A stretch of 64,000 bases of DNA, taken from contig NC_014298.1 of the NCBI RefSeq assembly GCF_000196895.1, positions 310,001 to 374,000 on the forward strand, given 5' to 3'. The notes below the pieces were generated by a model. It was not told the origin of the DNA, searched no databases, and saw only the letters and a list, made by a program, of their open reading frames with translations. Made by a program: the position numbers and the translations under genes. Source of the stretch: Halalkalicoccus jeotgali B3 (GTDB taxonomy: Archaea; Halobacteriota; Halobacteria; Halobacteriales; Halalkalicoccaceae). Of the stretch, positions 36,941 to 45,100 are shown in pieces. Position 1 is the stretch's first letter; the number at the start of each line of letters is the position of its first letter.

Positions 36941-37191
36941 GGAGCCCCGATCTGTATGCACGGGATTCTGCCGGCATGAGTTACAACTATGGCCGCAGAA
37001 AACGCAACCGAAACGAACAGTCCGTCCACGTCGTGTGAATGCGGACGTCGAGAACAGCTCGAACGAATCGTCCTCGGATCACGGGCGCTATACCTACTGG
37101 CAGGAGCGCTCGTCTCCGTAGCAACAGCGATGACTCTCCTCGGTGTTATCAGCGGGTCTCCCTAAGCTCGGGAGCCCCGATCTGTATGCAC
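36941..37191. repeat. 21-bp perfect direct repeats flanking a small gene
   Basis: The same 21 bp (GGAGCCCCGATC, then TGTATGCAC) occurs at 36941-36961 and 37171-37191. Between them lies a 58-aa gene. The right copy begins just after the stop codon. It could be an attachment-site duplication, the target duplication of a lost element, or a regulatory site. Confidence 0.6.
36989..37165 (+). CDS. Small membrane protein (58 aa)
   Basis: The frame MAAENATETNSPSTSCECGR begins at ATG 36989. A short Cys pair (CEC) precedes a basic stretch and one hydrophobic helix (ALYLLAGALVSVATAMTLLG). It resembles many small haloarchaeal single-helix proteins. A 21-bp direct repeat flanks it. The start ATG lies 28 bp after the left repeat. 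Function unknown. Confidence 0.5.
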   Translation: MAAENATETNSPSTSCECGRREQLERIVLGSRALYLLAGALVSVATAMTLLGVISGSP

Positions 37192-37336
37192 CTATAGACT
37201 GGAGGTAGAACATCATAATCCTTACGCAACGGAAGAGTGATTCGCAAGGTTGTTCATTGGCGACTGTATCGATCGAGTGGTCTCTACTCAGCCATCATAC
37301 AAAGCGGTAGCAGTACGCTCGCTTACGCCACAACTC

Positions 37337-39472
37337 TCAGTTCTGAAACGCTGCCAACGAGCTGTCTTGGTGGTCCGACAGATACGCTTCGATATCGCTC
37401 CGCTGCCACCCGAGTGGCGAGCAGACACTTTCGGCAGCTCGGAGCAATAGATCCGCGTAAAATTCGGCATCATACTGCTGAGACAATTCATGAGTGAGCT
37501 GAACGCGGTCTCGAGAGCGCTTTGAGTCGTCGACCACCACGTATGAAACGTCCTGTCCAGGCTGTGGATCAAGTCCCTCATCCTGTGCACGCTGCAGTGC
37601 AGCAACCGTTCGCGTGGTCCGGGTATACTCCTCGACGTGCTTTGAGGGTCGATTATCGATTGTAAGCACCTCCGGGTCGACCCGCCCGGCATGAAGTTCC
37701 GCGAGTTGACGCTGCAGGCGAGCACACACTACTTCTGGCGATCGAGACTGATCAAGCGTCACGATCAGCTCCTGTTGGGCGTTCGTGATCCAGTCCGGCG
37801 TTGATCGCTGGCGACACTCGATACCCCGATACTTGTACTCGGGCTCATCACCCGTTGCAGACGCGACCTTTCCGAAGTATTTCGTGAGCGCTCCCTCGTC
37901 ACGATCACGCAGAGGAACGAGTGCAAGCCACTCGAAGGCCGATTCGTACTCAAGTCGAATCCCAACACGGTCGGAAATCACCGTCGCAAGCTCGGTAAGC
38001 GGTGTCTGTTTCTGACCCTCAATCGCGGTCACCCAGAGGCTATCGACGATTCCATGCAGAAGGTGCCACCCATTGGCCTCAAACGTCTCCTTTGTATCGA
38101 GCAGAATCTCGCGAGCATAGGCGTTGATCGCTTCGTGACATTCGATGCGACCGAACTTCGCATTACTAAATCCCTGATAGCCAAAACAGCTTACCAGAAT
38201 CCACTTGATCGCGTCCGCACGCGACTTCAGGACTGCAACTCGCTCCTCATCATCGATCTCTCGGATCTCTCTTTTCATCGTATCACGGGCGTCGATCAAC
38301 GGCTGTAGGACGTCGGGGAGATACCCACGCTCATCACAGATCGAATACTCCAAGCCCGGCACGTCTGCCCGATCGGCGTGACAGTCACACCGGATCGTCT
38401 CAGGGCTTACGTTGAACTGGCAGATGATGTTCGGATACAACGAGGAGAAATCGAGCTCGTGGACGTTCTCGTGAAAGCCGGCTTCCGGAGAAAACGTGTA
38501 CCCACCCCGGTCAGCATCGTGAAGCGTTGAGAGTGGCTTGAAAAACTCGTGGCGCCAGGAGTTCCACGGCACTAACACCTCCCGATCTCGGGCCTCACGA
38601 ATCTGCATCGCCGTCAGAACGTTGCCGATCGATGCCCACCCGAGTTCCTGCAGTGGTTTCCCCGAGCGACGAACCATATCCAGACAGCCATCCAACCCCG
38701 ATTGGGAGTGAAAGAACGTATTTGAGCGATCGATAATCACCCGTCCTGGAACGTTATATCGCGCTGGAGAGTGGCCAACGCTGCCATAACTCTCGTAGGT
38801 CGACCGCCCGGCAAGTCGCTCCCAGCCGGGTCGTCGTCCAAGCTGGAGGTCGACATCGTGCTGGTCGGCCATCTCGGAGAGCGTCGGTATGAGTTCACCC
38901 GAAGAGAGGACCAACACATCCGGGTCAACCTGCCTGAGTCGCCGCTGAATCGCGTACAGTATGGCCTCCGGTGAGCCTGTCACCGTCTCCTCATTGATCT
39001 GAAGCTCAGTGAGCGGTGGATTCGAGAGGGCGGGTGGTTCAGCATCGATCGCAAGCACCGATGGAACGCGGGTTGGAGTGGGGTCACGGCCACGCTCCAA
39101 GCAGTAGCGAAACTCCCGTGAAAAATCCACGTTGTAGAGTTTGTACTCACCAGGCCAGCCGAGTTTGCGGATTTGTGAGGCTAACGGACGGACAGCAGCA
39201 AGCTCTCGAACATCAATTCGAAGTATCGACTCGTGTTCATGGCGAAACCCCTGCCGCCACTGTTCGATCGCCATCGAGGCGACTGTCGGAGAGGACGCAA
39301 GACGCTCCTGAAGGTCAGAAAGCCCATCCTCGGCCCGGCCATCGTAGGTCACGTAGATCGTCGGCGTATAGTCGGTCACTCGTTCGTACTCAGCACCAGT
39401 GGGAGTGATCGACCACTCGTAGACGTCCCCAGAGTCGAGAAAATCGATCGTATAGACCATCTCCCTGGTCAC
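37337..39472 (-). CDS. Minor family-B DNA polymerase (PolB2-like), altered catalytic motifs
   Basis: A 711-residue protein, shorter than replicative PolB (about 780-1300). The exonuclease region has a DxE-type start (LAIDAE, about 141-146) but no clear Exo II/III. Polymerase motif A DFSSLYPNI (341-349) is intact. Motif B is KWILVSCFGYQGFS, where the usual Asn and Tyr are Val and Phe. Motif C reads GIVDSLW (474-480), so the first Asp of the usual DTDS is not conserved (Ile) and only the second remains. Such changes are typical of minor archaeal PolB2 proteins, some of which are thought to be weak or inactive. It overlaps the upstream small gene by 4 bp (GTG start; ATG 39460 is possible). Confidence 0.85.
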   Translation of the reverse strand: MTREMVYTIDFLDSGDVYEWSITPTGAEYERVTDYTPTIYVTYDGRAEDGLSDLQERLASSPTVASMAIEQWRQGFRHEHESILRIDVRELAAVRPLASQIRKLGWPGEYKLYNVDFSREFRYCLERGRDPTPTRVPSVLAIDAEPPALSNPPLTELQINEETVTGSPEAILYAIQRRLRQVDPDVLVLSSGELIPTLSEMADQHDVDLQLGRRPGWERLAGRSTYESYGSVGHSPARYNVPGRVIIDRSNTFFHSQSGLDGCLDMVRRSGKPLQELGWASIGNVLTAMQIREARDREVLVPWNSWRHEFFKPLSTLHDADRGGYTFSPEAGFHENVHELDFSSLYPNIICQFNVSPETIRCDCHADRADVPGLEYSICDERGYLPDVLQPLIDARDTMKREIREIDDEERVAVLKSRADAIKWILVSCFGYQGFSNAKFGRIECHEAINAYAREILLDTKETFEANGWHLLHGIVDSLWVTAIEGQKQTPLTELATVISDRVGIRLEYESAFEWLALVPLRDRDEGALTKYFGKVASATGDEPEYKYRGIECRQRSTPDWITNAQQELIVTLDQSRSPEVVCARLQRQLAELHAGRVDPEVLTIDNRPSKHVEEYTRTTRTVAALQRAQDEGLDPQPGQDVSYVVVDDSKRSRDRVQLTHELSQQYDAEFYADLLLRAAESVCSPLGWQRSDIEAYLSDHQDSSLAAFQN

Positions 39473-39750
39473 TCCCCGCTGTCGATTGAGTCGGTCTCAC
39501 TCTCTAACTGCGCAAGTCGACTTTCGAGCTCGTCGAGCCGTGCTTCCTGTTCGAGATCGATCGACACCAGTGCGGGGTAGAACGGTTCCGTATGGTTGAG
39601 ATACCCGCTCGCGTCAGCGTGAGCACGAATATATGCAAAGAGCTGATCGAAGTGCTGTTGATCCTCTCGGCGAAGCCCGCGACGATAGTCCGACCACTGG
39701 TTGTCGAGTGCTCGTAAAACGTCGCGATAGGTCGGGTTAGTACGACCCAT
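39469..39750 (-). CDS. Small partner protein of PolB/RecA-like module
   Basis: A 93-residue protein starting at ATG 39750 (MGRTNPTYRDVLRALDNQW). It is mostly helical and ends in a coiled coil (RLDELESRLAQLESETDS). The N-terminal motif GRTNPTYRD is found in homologues beside minor PolB genes in haloarchaea, as I recall. It overlaps the upstream RecA-like gene by 14 bp and the polymerase gene by 4 bp, so all three are translationally coupled. Its function is unknown; it may tether the two partners (inference). Confidence 0.7.
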   Translation of the reverse strand: MGRTNPTYRDVLRALDNQWSDYRRGLRREDQQHFDQLFAYIRAHADASGYLNHTEPFYPALVSIDLEQEARLDELESRLAQLESETDSIDSGE

Positions 39751-40426
39751 CGGCAGGCACCTCCGGAGACTGCAGGCCGGCTTGCGCGGCATCATAAACC
39801 GGCTGTCGGGCCTCTAGTATCCGCTCCCAGAAGGCAAGCGTCGTCTGAAGCTGTCCGTTCCCGAGTGGGTAAACGAGTGTCTCGAAGCCGTCGCTGTGGA
39901 ATCGTGGACCCATCCGGGTCTGCTCACACGCAATGATATCGCCGGCAGCATTCGTGATGGGCTCAGAGAACGCATCCTTCCGAGTTCGGGTGAGCACCAC
40001 CGTAAGATCGTACTCTCGAGCCACCCCCGAGAGCATCGCGAGAGCCCGAACGAGCATCGCCTGGCGGTCGTCCTCTCGAAGTGCGTCGTCGCGATACAGG
40101 CCGTCGATCGCCGGACAGATAATCAGCGAAGCAGTGTCATCAACCATCGTCGAAAGCGTCTCGGTGAGTCCGTAATGCTGAAAAGCAGTGAACCCACGTG
40201 CAACGCGAATGCGATCAAGCACCTGTGGATCCGGTGCGAGTCGCGCAAGTAGGTGGGTCGTTACGTGGCCGTGGGTATCGACCCAGTAGGCTGGCCCGCG
40301 AGTCGTGAGGATGTGATCCAGTACGAGCGTGTGTAAGGGGCCGCGAACAGAGTCGCTGTCGAGCAGATAGACCCCACTCGACAAGGATGGTAACTCCGGG
40401 ATACGGTCCGATCGATAGGATTCCAT
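39737..40426 (-). CDS. RecA/RadA-like protein without Walker motifs
   Basis: A 229-residue protein with the alternating strands of a RecA-fold core (TLVLDHILTTRGPAYWVDT; SLIICPAIDGLYR; YDLTVVLTRTRKDAF). The position of the Walker A loop (about LSSGVYLLDSDSVRGPLHT) has no GKT/S, and the Walker B-like strand lacks the usual hydrophobic-Asp ending, so ATP hydrolysis is doubtful. It heads a three-gene unit with a small protein and the PolB-like gene. It may act as a structural paralogue of RadA, for example in recombination or repair (inference). ATG 40426. Confidence 0.65.
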   Translation of the reverse strand: MESYRSDRIPELPSLSSGVYLLDSDSVRGPLHTLVLDHILTTRGPAYWVDTHGHVTTHLLARLAPDPQVLDRIRVARGFTAFQHYGLTETLSTMVDDTASLIICPAIDGLYRDDALREDDRQAMLVRALAMLSGVAREYDLTVVLTRTRKDAFSEPITNAAGDIIACEQTRMGPRFHSDGFETLVYPLGNGQLQTTLAFWERILEARQPVYDAAQAGLQSPEVPADGSY

Positions 40427-40535
40427 GGCGAGCTAATGTATCACAACTGGAATAAGTACAGGCGTGTCAGTACCAATACTGCCGAAAGAAGATCGTACGG
40501 TCGCCGAACCTCAACGCAGTCAGTCGATTCTTGGA

Positions 40536-41564
40536 TTAGGAATTTCGGGCTCCGAAAGCGCTTTCCGAAAGTCGGTAGACCCGGGCGCGTTTCTCGCCGT
40601 CGGCATCGATCAGATGATAGTGTTCCATCTTCCCAAGGTAGTTCCGGACGCTCCGTCTGGACTTTGGATCGTCACAGCGCTGCTCGTACTCTTCATACAG
40701 CGTCCCCGGTGTCGTCTCACCATGGTCTTCGATGATCTCATAGAGGACCTGCTGATCATGCGAAAGCTGCTCGATCGTTTTCTGCCGAAGCTCCGAGCGA
40801 GTATCGGGAACCGCCGCGTCGATGATCTCGGTTGTGAGCGACTCGGCGCCGCCGCGAGAGGCTTTGCGAGCGGCCGTTCGGAGAATCCCGATCGCAACCC
40901 GAGCGTCCCCAGCGGCTCGATCAGCGATCAATTCCATCTGTTCACGTGAAACGACGCCGTCTGCAAGCCCCGAATTTGCTCTCGCATCGAGGATCGCGAC
41001 AATTTCATCAAGAGAATAGGGGTCAAACTGGACCCGCTCGCTGCCGGTGAGGCGACTGTAGAGGCGATCGCCGAGGTTCGAGTAAAACTCCTGCTCGTCG
41101 TTTGCGATGAGAATCAGCGAGATATGAGACAGGGTGTAGAGATCATAGAGGACGTCTTTTTCCTCGAGTTGGTCGACCTCATCGAGGACGACAACATAGG
41201 GATCATCGTTCGCCTCGCAAATGCGATCGTAGAGAACATCACGGGGCGTCGATTGGCGATGGATGTCGAGTGTGCGATCGAGCCCTTCGAGGAGCCGATA
41301 GAGCACACGATAGCGGTTATAATCCTGCCAACAGTTAACATACTGTGTCCGGACGTTGAACGAGTTCTCACGAAGTTGTTCGACAGCGTAGCGAGCACAG
41401 CAGGTCTTCCCGACACCGGTCGGACCGAAGATAGCGGCCGTTTCAGCAGGCTCTCCACGCAGGACAGGCGCAAGGATCCCGGAGAGGTGGGTGAGCTCCG
41501 TATTGCGGTGGACGACCTCTTCTGGGACGAACGTATCCTGGAACACTCGAGCGTCCGTGATCAC
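40536..41564 (-). CDS. Orc1/Cdc6 replication initiator
   Basis: A 342-residue AAA+ protein. Walker A FGPTGVGKTCC (about 46-56), Walker B VVVLDEVDQL, sensor 1 LILIANDEQEF and sensor 2 region (DARVAIGILRTAA) are present. The C-terminal winged helix (VLYEIIEDHGETTPGTLYEEY) binds origin DNA. GTG 41564 is the only upstream start. Several haloarchaeal plasmids carry such a gene beside their origin; the intergenic 41565-41700 holds short direct TTCCGA-type repeats but no recognised ORB element. It is transcribed towards the PolB module, separated by about 110 bp. Confidence 0.9.
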   Translation of the reverse strand: MITDARVFQDTFVPEEVVHRNTELTHLSGILAPVLRGEPAETAAIFGPTGVGKTCCARYAVEQLRENSFNVRTQYVNCWQDYNRYRVLYRLLEGLDRTLDIHRQSTPRDVLYDRICEANDDPYVVVLDEVDQLEEKDVLYDLYTLSHISLILIANDEQEFYSNLGDRLYSRLTGSERVQFDPYSLDEIVAILDARANSGLADGVVSREQMELIADRAAGDARVAIGILRTAARKASRGGAESLTTEIIDAAVPDTRSELRQKTIEQLSHDQQVLYEIIEDHGETTPGTLYEEYEQRCDDPKSRRSVRNYLGKMEHYHLIDADGEKRARVYRLSESAFGARNS

Positions 41565-41733
41565 ATTGCAGAATGAGTTGCAAATGAAGGGTAATAAACG
41601 GTACTGGGGTGGTTCCGAAAGTTCCGATAAGTAGTGGGTTGATCAGCAATGGATACTCGTATTCGATTCGACTGGTCGCATTCGCGACTGAGACACCACC
41701 TTTTCGGACATGCGAGCCGAAGCCATCGGTGAC

Positions 41734-41919
41734 ATGAGCATGAAAGACAAACTCCGTCGACTCATTGGTCTCGTAGAGGGCCACGAAGACAAGGTGGCCG
41801 AGCAAGTCGGCAAGCGTACCAGTATGGACAAAAAGCAGGCCAAGGATCGTATTCATAAAATTCAGGAAAAGGTCAATGAAGACTCAAACACCGACGACAG
41901 AGACCGAAACCAGAAGTGA
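41734..41919 (+). CDS. Small charged protein (61 aa)
   Basis: The frame starts MSMKDKLRRLIGLVEGHEDK at ATG 41734 and ends at TGA 41917-41919. It has an amphipathic Lys/Glu-rich sequence similar in style to small antitoxin-like or CsbD-like haloarchaeal proteins. An upstream in-frame ATG at 41710 would add eight residues. No partner toxin is beside it. Function unknown. Confidence 0.5.
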   Translation: MSMKDKLRRLIGLVEGHEDKVAEQVGKRTSMDKKQAKDRIHKIQEKVNEDSNTDDRDRNQK

Positions 41920-41924
41920 CGACA

Positions 41925-42045
41925 GCGAACAGTTCCTGAGTAAGGTCACATCCGTATGGGATGAGACAACCGTCGTGAGTGGAAATCCCACAGAGGAGGC
42001 GACATTGGCGAGGTGCGATGGTGAACAATGGAGAATTCGTTGCTC
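41925..42045 (+). pseudogene. GH97 C-terminal fragment
   Basis: The frame reads SEQFLSKVTSVWDETTVVSG and EEATLARCDGEQW. It corresponds to AERFLSEVPAVWDESTLVNG and EEATIARRSNNEW of the complete GH97 enzyme at 22.7 kb. It has lost its frame beyond TRP and everything upstream. The piece is related but not identical, so it stems from another GH97 gene that once lay beside the LacZ gene. Confidence 0.65.
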
Positions 42046-42176
42046 GTCTGTGGCCATCTCGATAAGAGGCAGAAAAACGGAATCACAGCATACGGCGTTT
42101 TTGCGCTCAGAGGATGGCTGTCGGCCTCATCTAGGCCGACTTGCGGGCGCTCGCCGAGCCCAATTTCATCGGTCAG

Positions 42177-45100
42177 CTACTCTCGGTTGGGTTTCGGAAG
42201 GCGCCGCTTTGCTAGTTCCATCGGATCTTCGTTAGCGAACGGCCGAAGCGAGACTGTGAAAGCCATCGTTTCGGGCTGAACCTGGTACTCAGGCAATGGA
42301 GTAGTCGGTGTTCCACCGACACCAGTCACTGCATGATCGAGGTTGAATCCGATAGAGCCGCGCTCTTCGAGTTCGTACTGGTGGTTCGCCTCATCTAGAT
42401 TTGCGTACTGCTCGAGACTGACATGCATCTCAGGATGTGCACTTGCCGCGATACCAACGCCGTCGTCGTTCGAAACGGCAGCCCAGCGGGTCTCAGCCTT
42501 ATTTCCGTTGTCCTGCGGTGGGAGATAAGGGACATACTGGTCAGCGACCGACCCCGAGTACCGACCGACGCGTACGCCCCACTTGCGGTCAGGCATCGTC
42601 TCCTGGGGGCCACGGCCGTACCACTCGAACTCGCCGAACGATTCGGGCAGTTCAAGCTGGACGCCTACCTTGGGTAACCAGCCGCTGATCGCACTCTGGA
42701 GTCGGTCATTAGGATCGGATTCGACATTAAGGACGATCTCGCCAGTCCCGAAGACCGTGTAGGTGTACCGCGTCGCGAATCCAGGCCCGTAGCCTTCGTC
42801 CTCAGCCTCTTCGAATTCATCAAGGTCGTACCACAGTACCGCATTCTCCGGCGGTTCGTCGAATTCCGTCGCGAGTTCCTCATCATTGAGTGCGGTATCG
42901 TAGACGGCCACCGAATCGATCGTCGTTTCGGTGTAGCGGTCCTGATCAGCGTTCTGTCCGATTCGGACCGGCGCGCCACTTGAGTCGATATTCCCGATCG
43001 AGTGGCTCTCGGCGGCCAACCGTTCGCCGTCGAGGTACAACCGAAATTCGTCGTCAGCACAGACGCTCGTGAGCGTGTGCCACCCTTCACGAGCCTCGTC
43101 GGGGATCGGCGCCTGCATCGAGACCCAGTTACCGTCATAGACGAAGAACTCGAAGGCATCGCCGCCAGCGGTCTTCAACGCGTATTGGTAATCACCCTTA
43201 GCGACCAATGGACCGTGCTCAGCGTCGTCGATTCCTTGGAAGGTGACCTCAAGGGTGAATCCCGGCTCGGTGAAATCGAGGGCATCGGGCGTACCGACCT
43301 CGATGTAGTCGTCTTCTCCATCCAGCGCAACTGCGCTGCCGGAAACGCCCTCAACGATCTCAGGACTGCCTCGGAGTACGCCATCAGCCTCCGTTGAAGA
43401 CGAATCAGGTGTAACAAGCCCTTCGTCTTCGGCGGTTCCCTCTGCGAAGCCTTCGACAGCGACGCGAGCGAGTGCGTCCTCCGGTTGATCGACATCGATC
43501 GACTCGACAACGTAGTTCAGATCGTTGAGCCCGGCATCGTACCAATCGGGCGCCTGTGCGCCGCCCCAATCCTGAAGTTCGTTCATGATCGGCGCTCGCC
43601 AGGCGTTCAGCAGCGGGCCGCGATCGAGCAACTCGGTTCCATTGTACTCCATCGAGGCGAGCGTCCCAAGCTCCGTGTCGAAAGCATACTCAAAGCTCTC
43701 GCCGCCGACCGTGATTGTCTCGTCAGATTCCGAGACCGACAGCGCTGGCATGTCCTCTATGCTCTCGGTTTCCGGATCGGGGACGTCGAACGGTACCGCA
43801 ACCTGCTCGAAGGCGACTTCGTGGCCGGCGTCTGCGTAGTCGGTCGCTTCGGTGAGACAAGCCGAGACATCAAGCCAATACTCGACGCCTGCCTCGAGGT
43901 CGGGTTCCTCGAAGGGGACGGTGACGGAGCAGGTCTCGCCTGGCGGGACGTCAAGATCGAGCTCGCCCGACTCGACAGTTTCGTCGTCAGCGGTGAGCTC
44001 CCATGTCACGTCCAACTCGTCGAGGTCGGTGAACCCGAAGTAATTTGTGATATAAATCTCGCCGTTCTCGACCGCGCGCGCAGCGAAGCCGACAGGCTGG
44101 TGGCTCTTCTTGAGTTCCCACATCTCGGGCTGGGGGGTGCGATCCGACCAGAGGGTGCCGTTGAGGCAGAACGCTCCATCGGGCCCTTCGAGGTGGTAGA
44201 ACTGAAACGGTTCGCCGTCCTCAGTCTCGTCGTTCAGGTCTTGGTTCACCCAGTCCCAAATCCACCCACCCTGCAGACTCTTATCGCGCGCGAGCTCGGC
44301 GAAGTCGTATGACAGCGTCGCGTCTCCTGGCGAAGAATACTCATCTCCATCGGGGACGACGTCGTAGAGGGCCACCGAATCGAGCGTGACGCCCGTGTCG
44401 TTATCGGTATTGGGATCGCCGGCGATCCACAAGTCACTACTGGCTTCGAGGTCCTCGCCCGAATGACCCTCGGTACCTACCTGTTCGTCGTTGACGTATA
44501 GCTGCAGTTCGTCACCCGTGTAGACGCCCACAAGGGTGTGCCAGCCGTCCCCGTCCGGCGCCGACGCCGAGACTGACGCATCGCCGACTGAGAACTCGAT
44601 CCCATCATCGGAGACCGCCAGCGCGTAGCCATCGGCAACAACGAGCGGAGTCCCATCAGTGATCTCCCGGACGACGATTTCGACAGTGAATCCCGATTCG
44701 GAAGATGCGATTCCCTCGATGCCGAGAACCTCGATGTGATCGTCGCCTTGGAAAACGATCTGGCCGTCGCCAGTGACCTCTGGATTGCCGATGAGGACGC
44801 CATCGTTTTCACCCGCACCGTCGCGTGCCTGGCGGACTGGAGGCTGGATATACTCGGACCACATCTCGTGAATCAGCCCGAGACTGTTGCCCATCGCGTG
44901 GTTATACTCACCCATCATCACAGGTCGCAGGCCATCGCCGAGTCCGGAGCCGTCACCCTCGCTTACCATCCCATCGGGCATGGGATAGCGCGGCCCCAGC
45001 ATATCGCTGTAATCGATGGTCCAACCGCCGCCGTTGGGCTGGTGGTAAAGCTGTCGAGTGGTATCGACTCCGCGGGGCTCGAGGTCGAGCTCCTCGCCGA

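Noticed and set aside
40426-41710. Replication origin with ORB elements beside Orc1/Cdc6
   Set aside because: Short TTCCGA-type repeats are visible on both sides of the gene, but no proper ORB motif or inverted pair could be identified.
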